Assembly: GCA_001275005.1 (NCBI GenBank)
Contig: JWZX01001831.1
Location: forward strand, 1 to 32,162
Source: Chrysochromulina tobinii
Lineage: Eukaryota > Haptophyta > Prymnesiales > Chrysochromulinaceae
Direction of reading: 5' to 3'
DNA: 32,162 nucleotides
A program made the position numbers and the translations under genes. Every line of letters begins with the position of its first letter. The first letter of the stretch is position 1. Shown in pieces: positions 25,708 through 32,162 of this stretch. The notes beneath the pieces were generated by a model that saw only the letters and a list, made by a program, of their open reading frames with translations, ran no database searches and was not told the origin of the DNA.

Positions 25708-28167
25708 TCAATCGTCATAGTGAAAGTCGCGCTCCAGAAACCTCTCGTCGAGCGCCTTGTTCGGAGAATCCCGCCGGAGCAGTGCTCCGAGTGCTCCAAC
25801 GCTCACTGTCACGTAGAGCGATCCGATCGCTACGTCGTCGCCCTGCGCATTGGAACCGAGCAACGTGAGGGGCGTGCTAGCGTCGACGTCGACCCTCGCC
25901 GCCACCTGCTCATGCAGGTTGACATAAGCTTCGCCGAGGTAGAGCGCCGCCTGCGGCGGGTCGTTCACCGATGCACCAAAGAGCGAGAAGACGACGTCTG
26001 ACTCGTTATCCGCCTCCGCACCGCTCCGGAGGAGCGCAACGAGCTCGGCAGCCAGCGGGCCACTGCGCAGCTCGAGGGTGGCAGGCGGCGCATCAAAGCG
26101 TAACGGCTCACCCACAGCTGGCAGCGGTAGTCGTCGCGTGGCTGCGGAGAGCAGTCGCCCTCCTGCAATCTCAACCACAACCCATGCGAGCTGCACGCGG
26201 GGATGGCGATGAAGGGCCTCTGACAGCACAGCCGAGTGCACCGTGATTGCCAGGCGCGACGACGAGGGCGGCTGGATGGCTCGCGGTGACGCGGCGACGG
26301 CGGCCGAGGACTTGCTCCCATTGTGGCGAGCCGTAGCCGGCTGCTGCCCCACAGTGGCCGGCTGCTGCCGCCCAGTGGCTGCTGCCGGCGAGGGGGCAGC
26401 TCGCTGTGCTGCCACGGCCAGTGAGCGGAGCTTGGAGAAGTCACGCTCGTCGCGGCGAAGTGCAGCCTCGAGGCGCCCCCAGTGCGCGCGAATAATGCTC
26501 TGCACTCGCACCGCTGCTGCCGTAAGCCGCTCACGCTCCCTCCGCCTCTCCTGCCGCGCCGCCGACACTAGCGCTTTCTCTTGACGCATGCGGGCTTCGT
26601 CAGTCCGCCGGACCTCGAGCGCGCGCGCGAACTGCGCGCGAGCCCATGATCCGCGCGCCGCCGCCTGCAGCCGCAACGCTGCACGCCGCCGCTGGTTATG
26701 GCCGCGCTTCGAGAGCGGGGGCGCGTGGGCAGGCGCAGCAGCTTCCGCCATGGCATGGTCGGTCGACTGCACCTTGGGGGCGGAAGAGCTCTCGGCGTGC
26801 CTCAGCCGATCGAGCAACGCCTCTTCTCGATACGCCGCGCCCAGCTGCTTCTCAGCCACAGCTGCACGACGCTCTGCGAGCCGCCCGCGCGCCGAATACG
26901 CCCGCGCCGCACGCTGCAACGTGAGCACTGCGCCGCGCAGCCGTAGCCGCTCGCGCACAGCCACTCGCGCTGCGTGCGACGCCTCAGCTGCCTCGTGCCG
27001 GCTGAGGCTGGCCGCGCGGCGCGCGAGCCGTCCGCGCGCCGCAGCCTGCACGCGGAGAGTCGCTGCGAGCGCGCGCAGCTGCATCTTCGTGTCCAGAGCC
27101 GCGCGCGTCGCGACAGTTTGTTGCCGCCGTCGTCGCTGCACACGCTCAGCCTCCGCGCGCTGCCGTGCGGCGTCTGCTCGTTTTCGGCCTCGGCGGCCAC
27201 GGGCGATGCGCTGCAGCACGAGCACAGCGCGCGAACGGGCGAGGTGCGCGTCTACCTGCCGGCGAGCCGCGGCCTGCGCACGTAAGCGAACCACGTTTGG
27301 TACGCCGCGGCGCACACCGAAACCGCGTAGCGCAGCCTGGAGCGCGGCGGCAGCACTGCGATTGCGCATGGCGCCGAGGCGTGCGTGCACCTCAGCCCGC
27401 ACCGCAGCGGCTTCGGCACGCTTGCGCGTGGCGGCCGCCGTTACGGCGAGGCGACGCACCTCCATCTGCCGCCGAGCGAGAAAGCCACGACCCACACGCT
27501 GAATCTCATGAACTGCCTTGTCCTGCTGACGCTGCACGTCCCGGTCGCGGCGCGCGGCACGGCGCGCCTGCCGCTCGGCAACGCGCTGCCGCTCGTTGCG
27601 CTCGCGATCGAGCTCGCGCACGGAGAGGGCTCGAATGTATTCGATGCGCGTGCGCAGCGCCCGCACGCGCGCCTGGATACGTGCCGCGGCTGCCTCGGGC
27701 TGCGAACGCTCAAAGTCCGCCTTGGCGCGCTCGAGATCGGCCCGCTCGCGGCGCACGACAGCTGCCTCGTGCGCCGCCTTCGCCCGATCCGCCTCGACCG
27801 ATGCCCGCTCGTCGGCGAGCGCGGCAATCAACGCCTCTAGCTGCTCTCGCTCCCGTGCCACCCCATATGGCTCCGTGCGCAAGGCCCTCGCAAAATTGGA
27901 GGGCAGCGTCGGGGTGTCGCCCGTGCCGGCTCGTTGCTGCGCGCGGGCGAGCGCGTCCTGCGCAAGATGCGCCATCTTCTGCGGCTCGGCGATGAGGAGT
28001 TCAACGAAGGCATCAAAGGCAGCCCGTTGCGCAGGTGGCTTGAGCCCCAGCGGAGACCCACCAGGCGAACCAGAGGCTCCAAGACGCCGTGCGGCAGATC
28101 GGCGGGCGTGCGAGGCAAAGTGCACGTCTTCCGGAGCGGGCAGAAGGCCAAGGACTCGTCTACTCAT
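25708..28167 (-). CDS. Multi-IQ protein with RPGRIP1-type C-terminal C2 domain
   Basis: Predicted 819 aa from ATG 28167. The frame is open to 28605 but the added residues resemble untranslated sequence, so I prefer this start; ATG 28545 is the alternative. From about residue 110 the protein is a long Arg/Ala-rich helix with about seven or eight IQ-like motifs (I-Q-x3-R-G-F-L-A-R-R, L-Q-R-I-A-R-G-R-R-G-R, V-Q-A-A-A-R-G-R-L-A-R-R, V-Q-S-I-I-R-A-H-W), which bind calmodulin or centrin-like proteins in other families. The last ~175 residues form a beta-rich domain with D-V-V-F-S-L-F-G-A-S, L-G-E-A-Y-V-N-L, and I-G-S-L-Y-V-T-V, as in the RPGRIP1 C2 fold of ciliary proteins. A ciliary or basal-body role is inferred, and no close family is recognised. 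Confidence 0.6.
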   Translation of the reverse strand: MSRRVLGLLPAPEDVHFASHARRSAARRLGASGSPGGSPLGLKPPAQRAAFDAFVELLIAEPQKMAHLAQDALARAQQRAGTGDTPTLPSNFARALRTEPYGVAREREQLEALIAALADERASVEADRAKAAHEAAVVRRERADLERAKADFERSQPEAAAARIQARVRALRTRIEYIRALSVRELDRERNERQRVAERQARRAARRDRDVQRQQDKAVHEIQRVGRGFLARRQMEVRRLAVTAAATRKRAEAAAVRAEVHARLGAMRNRSAAAALQAALRGFGVRRGVPNVVRLRAQAAARRQVDAHLARSRAVLVLQRIARGRRGRKRADAARQRAEAERVQRRRRQQTVATRAALDTKMQLRALAATLRVQAAARGRLARRAASLSRHEAAEASHAARVAVRERLRLRGAVLTLQRAARAYSARGRLAERRAAVAEKQLGAAYREEALLDRLRHAESSSAPKVQSTDHAMAEAAAPAHAPPLSKRGHNQRRRAALRLQAAARGSWARAQFARALEVRRTDEARMRQEKALVSAARQERRRERERLTAAAVRVQSIIRAHWGRLEAALRRDERDFSKLRSLAVAAQRAAPSPAAATGRQQPATVGQQPATARHNGSKSSAAVAASPRAIQPPSSSRLAITVHSAVLSEALHRHPRVQLAWVVVEIAGGRLLSAATRRLPLPAVGEPLRFDAPPATLELRSGPLAAELVALLRSGAEADNESDVVFSLFGASVNDPPQAALYLGEAYVNLHEQVAARVDVDASTPLTLLGSNAQGDDVAIGSLYVTVSVGALGALLRRDSPNKALDERFLERDFHYDD

Positions 28168-28543
28168 GGACTCGGACAGCACTCGCCGGAGAGGAGGTTG
28201 GCTGGAAGACGCGGAGAATTTGGCTGTGAATGGGCTACAATCGACCACCTGAAACCCGAAGAATCGGCGACGCCTCTTAGGCCATCGGGTACCTCGAACC
28301 GCGCCCAATGGCCGCGCCGCGGCGCCGGACGGGGGTCCGGTGCGTGGGATGGGGACACGCGGGCGGAGACAGCGGACACCGGACCGTCGCGCGGCGGTGC
28401 GGCAGGAGCCGAGGGAAACCGATCCGCTAATCCGTCTGTTGCAATAGTAAAATTTCACACACGTCGGGGAACTTAAGGGGAACTGGGGAACGCGGATATA
28501 TAACCTGTCCCCTCCGATTCGCAGTCTCTTCAGGGGATTCACC
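28168..28543. other. Promoter region between IQ/C2 gene and a small forward frame
   Basis: Contains a 6-bp-arm hairpin at 28325-28340 (CCGGAC-GGGG-GTCCGG) and the TATA box listed next. The reverse frame of the IQ/C2 gene remains open through here, so part could be coding if that gene starts at 28545. Confidence 0.35.
28497..28503 (+). promoter_or_regulatory. TATA box
   Basis: TATATAA lies 41 bp before an ATG at 28544 in the context caccATGg. A start about 30 bp downstream would leave a leader near 17 nt. The element is one of the clearest promoters in the window, though TATA sequences can occur by chance. Confidence 0.5.
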
Positions 28544-28729
28544 ATGGCCGCGGCCCGCGGCGCGGCTCGGCTGATAGGAGCCGTCAGCCCGGAGCGGCAC
28601 GACAAACACGGAACATTGGCGTGGTGCTTTTGGTGGGGCGGGCGGCGCGTGCTTGGTGCCGCGACGGCGGTGAGACCACAGGCTTCCTACCTCCCCACAG
28701 TATTTGAAACCCTCCGCACCGCGTTTTAA
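28544..28729 (+). CDS. Small reading frame (61 aa) behind a TATA box, possibly exon 1 of a spliced gene
   Basis: ATG with strong context (caccATGgcc) after a TATA box. The 61-residue product starts Ala/Arg-rich and has a Trp-Cys-Phe-Trp-Trp patch; I see no domain. A GGTGAG donor at 28670-28671 and an AG at 28769-28770 would give a 101-nt intron and a phase-0 join to a 50-codon frame ending at 28921-28923, but the acceptor's branch and tract are poor. So it may be a short gene, a first exon, or an accidental frame. No function inferred. Confidence 0.3.
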   Translation: MAAARGAARLIGAVSPERHDKHGTLAWCFWWGGRRVLGAATAVRPQASYLPTVFETLRTAF

Positions 28730-28926
28730 TGCTGGTGAGGCACTCAGATGGGGCCATTGCCTGACCTTAGTCCTCTCCATCTGTGCGAACGACGGGCAGA
28801 ATAGCATCGCGTGACTGTCGGAGTCTCGAATTCGTGAGTGCATGCGACCGGGCGGGCTCGCATCCGAGAACTCTGTGGTTGGCACGGACAGAGTCGCCCT
28901 TCGAAATCAATTGCAATCATTGACGA

Positions 28927-29497
28927 TCAGTGGCTCGCAAAATGGCGCCGTGCTGGGCACATACAGTAGCCGCCCTTTGGGTTCTTCTTGAAGACGATTT
29001 CGTCAAGACTCTGACCCACGCGGGAGTAGCGCACACCCTTGGCTGCAGCGGTCGGGCACGGCCGGTAGGCCTGCATGGAGCCACACGCAAAATCAAGATC
29101 AGTCTCACACAAGCACGCAGCGCGGCAAATCCTCAAGCACCTTGATAGGCCACCACTCAAATGGTTTTATGCCACCCACGTCGATGGCGGTCAGGCCGCC
29201 CACTACCCGTCCTTGGCCATTGCAATTTGGAAAGAGTTTGCTGCCGCATAGTGCGCACATTCCATCAGACACTGCTGGCGCAGGGTCCTCTTCCTTTGCG
29301 GGCACGCCCTCCTGGCAGCGGACCGCGAGGCTGCGTCGTACTGAAGCCATGCGAAGTGGACCATTCACTTGGAATGAGGACACTGGCTGCGCGAGCACGC
29401 TCGCCAGCGCAATTGAGAAACCCGCATGTTGCAGGCGCGCGAAACTGGTGCCATCCACCAGTGCGACGCTCGCGAGCAGAGCAAGCGATCGAGACAT
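28927..29497 (-). CDS. Plastid-targeted protein of unknown function, two exons
   Basis: Exon 1 is 29497-29141 (119 codons) and exon 2 is 29070-28927; the product is 166 aa. Splicing out the 70-nt intron joins W-W-P-I-K to A-Y-R-P-C-P in phase 0, restoring a tail with G-x-x-Y-S-R-V-G-Q-S-L-D-E-I. I recall related tails in uncharacterised algal proteins, but did not verify it. The N-terminus is a signal peptide (M-S-R-S-L-A-L-L-A-S-V-A-L-V) followed by T-S-F, like the A-S-A-F motif where secondary plastids' transit peptides begin. A C-x2-C pair in the mature part (C-A-L-C near residue 80) and another Cys pair in exon 2 could bind metal. An in-frame ATG at 29539 would add 14 residues ahead of the signal peptide, so 29497 is preferred. 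Function unknown. Confidence 0.7.
29071..29140 (-). other. 70-nt GT-AG intron in the plastid-targeted gene
   Basis: Reading leftward the donor is AAG|GTGCTT and the acceptor is a CATGCAG preceded by a T-rich stretch and an ACTGAT that could be the branch site. Both sides are phase 0, and the intron length (1 mod 3) accounts exactly for the frame change between the two open segments. Confidence 0.7.
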
Positions 29498-29539
29498 CCA
29501 AGTTCTTCTCCGCAGCGACGAGATTCCAAGATTTTCCAT

Positions 29540-30109
29540 GACTTCGAGAACGCGGTTTCACAGGTGGTCGTACCGGTAAAAAGACACCGGGGGGAGCCGG
29601 GACACACACGGGACACACGGGACACGCGGACGCACAAAGGCACACGGACCACACAGACGAACCTCACAACCGGCCACCATCCGTCGTCGCGACCGGTAAC
29701 AGGTGTGACCTGTGACGGCTGTCACTGTGCGAGCGCGCGTCTCGGCGTCTGAAGTATTGTGAGTCGGGTTTGGCCGGTTCTATTTTGCGGCCGGTCTACA
29801 TCGTATAGACGATTAGACGTGTCTTCATTCACGCTCCAGCCCGAAAGATGCTGCCGCACACATAGGTCATAGCGCGCCACGTGGCCCCGCAGCGGCCAGC
29901 TCACAGGCCTGCACAGGCCAGCAGGCCACATTACACTTCACCGAGGGAGAGCAGAGCGGCCCGGGCCTCCATGCCATTCATTCCCTACCCAATGCACCCG
30001 TTTCTAAGTGGTCGAAGCGCGCACGAGTGAGCGAGAAGAACGTGACCGAATACCGCGTGCAGTTTGCTGCTATTGGTGCAGTGTGGCGTGGGGGAGGTCT
30101 CGTCTTCTG
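29540..30109. other. Intergenic region with a GGGACACAC-type tandem repeat
   Basis: Between two reverse genes. Three imperfect copies of a nine- to eleven-base unit (gggacacac) occur at about 29599-29627. A caggcc repeat cluster lies near 29903-29927, and a tagacgattagacg repeat near 29807-29820. I recognise no gene. Confidence 0.4.
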
Positions 30110-30979
30110 TCAGTCAGCCGCAGCCAGCAGCTCGCGAAAGTCAGCTGACTTGCGGAGCGTCTCGAGGTCGCGCAGGCTCCACACAAATTTTAGAGGCTGC
30201 CGGCTCGGATCGTGCGAAACGTATTCGAGGCGGCCGCAGCAGACGTAAGGCTCGCTGGAGCCCTCTTGCTGCAGCCTGCAGAAGAGGAGAACTGCTTCTT
30301 TGCCTGCGAGCAGCCGTCGCACCACTGGAGTGCCTTCGTTATTCTTCGGCGAGGCGTACCAGGTCATGCGCGCGCCGCCATCGAGGAAGACGTTGCGATA
30401 GTCGGCGCCACCGATGTTGACCCAGAGCAAGATGGCATTGCGCCACTCGAGACTGCCAGCGTACTTACTAAAGGAAACGTTCTTCCGGCCGGTGATGGCC
30501 TCAACGGCCGCCGCTTTTGTGAAAGTCGAAGAGACGGGCTTGCCGAGGTGGCGCTCTATTATGGCATCGACGCTCAGTGCGATGGCGCGCGCGGAGCCAG
30601 CATCGGGGGGCGGGCGTTCAGCAACCTCGGTCAGCATAGCTGTGCTCTCCCTGGCAGCGCCATCCTCCTGATTGTCGTCTTCTGGTGCTTCGTACGGACG
30701 CGATCGCTCCACGGGCTGGGCCCGCGAGTGGGTCTGCGGCAGCGGTGTCTCGTCAGAGTAGATGACAGTTGCCACGCGCTGCCGCAGAGAGCGTCGCCGC
30801 TCAACGAGTTCTTCAGGGAATGCAGTGCTCAATGCAGGTCGCTTCCGCTTTGGCGGAGCGCGAACGCTCGCTCCTGCCCGCGAGGGCGGTGGTGCGTCGA
30901 GGCCGAGCTCTTGCAGACGCAAGTTATTCTGTCGGATGTTCTCGAGGCGTTCGAGCTCATAGGCCGACATGGACGTCAT
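30110..30979 (-). CDS. Protein with C-terminal DUF3427-like domain and an N-terminal YELERLENIRQNN helix
   Basis: Predicted 289 aa from ATG 30979. The first residues (Y-E-L-E-R-L-E-N-I-R-x-N-N then L-Q-E-L-G-L) match a short charged helix seen at the N-termini of some nuclear proteins such as the CMR1/WDR76 type; this is a weak link. A basic, Pro-rich linker follows. The C-terminal ~115 residues have L-L-W-V-N, M-T-W-Y-A-S, L-L-F-C-R, C-G-R-L-E-Y-V-S-H and F-V-W-S-L, in the order of DUF3427, a domain known at the C-terminus of bacterial helicase-type proteins. The frame is open to 31261 through a weak stretch; ATGs at 31072 and 31228 are alternatives. A DNA-associated role is inference only. 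Confidence 0.6.
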   Translation of the reverse strand: MTSMSAYELERLENIRQNNLRLQELGLDAPPPSRAGASVRAPPKRKRPALSTAFPEELVERRRSLRQRVATVIYSDETPLPQTHSRAQPVERSRPYEAPEDDNQEDGAARESTAMLTEVAERPPPDAGSARAIALSVDAIIERHLGKPVSSTFTKAAAVEAITGRKNVSFSKYAGSLEWRNAILLWVNIGGADYRNVFLDGGARMTWYASPKNNEGTPVVRRLLAGKEAVLLFCRLQQEGSSEPYVCCGRLEYVSHDPSRQPLKFVWSLRDLETLRKSADFRELLAAAD

Positions 30980-31282
30980 CTTCGGAAGTAGCACAGTTTC
31001 CGGATTCCGCAGGAAAAGTCGCAAAGCGCTGTATTGGGCAAATTCGTGAGACGTCTCGAGGGGGGAATCCATACACACTCCGGGACGCCCAATAGGCAGA
31101 GCCTCTGCAAATAGTAACGTGACTTGCAGAATAAACCCGCCGGAGAGCGGCCGAGCGCCTTCAGCCTTGTCCGTGACTGAGATCTGCAAATGGAGCAAAT
31201 CTGTGTCCGCCGCGGTTGTGCAACCCATGCCGCAGTTGCCACAGACCTTCAGAGGAGGCAATACTTTGGCCGCCGCGGGCGC
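30980..31282. other. Gap between DUF3427-like gene and the thioesterase gene
   Basis: 303 bp. If the DUF3427-like gene starts at 31228, most of this is coding (a frame with C-G-N-C-G-M-G-C and a hydrophobic stretch). I favour leader sequence because the family-like helix begins at 30979, but cannot settle it. Confidence 0.35.
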
Positions 31283-32062
31283 TCACGCAGCAGTCTTCAG
31301 TGGCGGTAGCCGCTCGAGAAGCCAGATCGCGACGTCTTCGAGTTCCTCCATAGAAGCTGAGTGCGCAAGATCGGGATACTCGTCGAGCTCATAGGTTGCA
31401 CAACCCATGGCACGCACCGCCCTTGCGCTCTCGCGTGCCCATTCAATCTTAACAACTTGGTCGACGACACCATGGAAATGTTTGACAGGTGTCTGGGCTG
31501 CTGCAGGGTGCAGGACAACTGATTCAGCCTTGGCGAGGTAGCCCGACATGACGCACACTCCGGCCAGGCGCCCTGGGTATTGCAGCCCCGCGTAGAGCGA
31601 CATAGCACCACCCTGACTGAAGCCACCTACGACGATACGATCGAGCTCTATTCCCGCTGCAACCTCCTCGTCTATGAGTGCAGTGATGGTAGCTCGCGAC
31701 TCATCAATCCCGACACAGGATTGTCCAGCCCGGTCGTCCAGTGAAGTGATGTCATACCAAGAGGGCATGACCATCCCGCCGTTGAGTGTGACAGGCGACC
31801 GAGGTGCGTTTGGGAGCACAAACTTGACGTGGGGAAGAGCGCTGTGGAGCTGCATCGCAAGATCAGCCCAGCCCATGTTCGTGTCCCCCAGCCCGTGGAT
31901 TGGCCCGATGAAAGTGGCAGTATGCTGCGCGGCTGCCGCTGGCGAGATGGTGATCAAGCCACCGCGCCCTGTGTCCTGTAGTACTCGTGGCCGGGCCGCT
32001 GACATCAGGCATCTGAGTGCGGCGAATGGTAAAGCACGAACGTGGGCACCTGCGACGCGCAT
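31283..32062 (-). CDS. Acyl-protein thioesterase / phospholipase-carboxylesterase
   Basis: Predicted 259 aa from ATG 32062; a GTG-only extension reaches 32098 and ATG 32005 is an alternative. This is the APT1/2 alpha/beta-hydrolase fold: H-G-L-G-D-T (56-61), P-N-A-P-R-S-P, W-Y-D-I, the nucleophile elbow G-F-S-Q-G-G with Ser149, the acid Asp201 in D-Q-V-V, and the base His234 in L-A-H-S-A. These enzymes remove palmitate from S-acylated proteins or cleave lysophospholipids. The N-terminal 25 residues are Arg/Ala-rich without acidic residues and could be an organelle presequence; APTs of yeast and animals are usually shorter at this end and cytosolic. An alternative reading is a longer cytosolic form starting at Met20. 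Confidence 0.93.
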   Translation of the reverse strand: MRVAGAHVRALPFAALRCLMSAARPRVLQDTGRGGLITISPAAAAQHTATFIGPIHGLGDTNMGWADLAMQLHSALPHVKFVLPNAPRSPVTLNGGMVMPSWYDITSLDDRAGQSCVGIDESRATITALIDEEVAAGIELDRIVVGGFSQGGAMSLYAGLQYPGRLAGVCVMSGYLAKAESVVLHPAAAQTPVKHFHGVVDQVVKIEWARESARAVRAMGCATYELDEYPDLAHSASMEELEDVAIWLLERLPPLKTAA

Positions 32063-32162
32063 TTTCGGGTGACGCGCTGCTGCTGCTGTGAAACACACAC
32101 GCGCACAACCTCCGGACCCCCAAGCACGAGGGCCTCTATCGCTATGGACGGAGGTGTGGCCG
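32063..32162. promoter_or_regulatory. Upstream region of the thioesterase, perhaps a divergent promoter
   Basis: A forward ATG at 32144 opens M-D-G-G-V-A to the window edge, 82 bp from the thioesterase ATG, the same spacing as other divergent pairs here. It may be the start of a next gene, but only six codons are visible. Confidence 0.25.

Noticed and set aside
26588-27502. Forward Arg/Ala-rich frame opposite the IQ/C2 gene
   Set aside because: The sequence is compositional, with no motif, while the reverse strand shows repeated IQ motifs and a C2 domain.
32144-32162. Start of another forward gene at the right edge
   Set aside because: Only six codons are visible after the ATG, so it is noted in the edge entry but not called a gene.

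Overview
The window is eukaryotic nuclear DNA, GC-rich, from a unicellular flagellated alga. Haptophyte-like is my best guess, inferred rather than proven. Pointers are subunits of RNA polymerase I and III machinery, the origin recognition complex and the SMC5/6 SUMO ligase; a ciliary transition-zone protein (CEP162); a plant-type cystathionine beta-lyase; one small protein with a signal-peptide-plus-transit-like N-terminus ending in a TSF motif, as in secondary plastids; and sparse short GT-AG introns (a 70-nt one that is well supported and a 67-nt one that is likely). I see no tRNA, rRNA, CRISPR, transposase or prokaryotic operon.

Layout from left to right. 3-143 is the tail of a gene cut by the window edge. 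608-4117 (-) is a TAF1B/Rrn7-like Pol I factor that shares a 200-bp divergent promoter with NSE2/MMS21 (4318-5019, +). 5698-9052 (-) is CEP162, interrupted by an apparent single-base frameshift. 9460-12216 (-) is ORC3, only 50 nt downstream of RPC9/CRCP (12267-12734, -). A RanBP2-type zinc-finger gene (12985-13627, +) faces a CPBP/CAAX-type membrane protease (14166-16010, -), which is divergent from cystathionine beta-lyase (16093-17430, +). Then come an unrecognised one-helix membrane protein (17745-18647, +), a BCL7-like small protein (18948-19271, -) and a divergent proline-rich protein (19546-20613, +).

The right part is led by a 1329-aa chromatin protein (21249-25238, +) that combines ankyrin repeats, PHD, extended PHD and pre-SET/SET/post-SET, with two altered SET signature motifs. 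It converges on an IQ-motif protein with an RPGRIP1-type C2 domain (25708-28167, -). Next are a TATA-bearing small reading frame (28544, +), a spliced plastid-targeted protein of unknown function (28927-29497, -), a protein with a DUF3427-like C-terminus (30110-30979, -) and an acyl-protein thioesterase (31283-32062, -).

The genes do not form a pathway. Gene density is high, divergent pairs share 80-275 bp of DNA, and most genes look intronless. The most unusual content is the SET protein's domain mix and altered active site, the long cysteine-rich extension of the Pol I factor, the DUF3427-like domain in a eukaryotic setting, and the CEP162 frame break.
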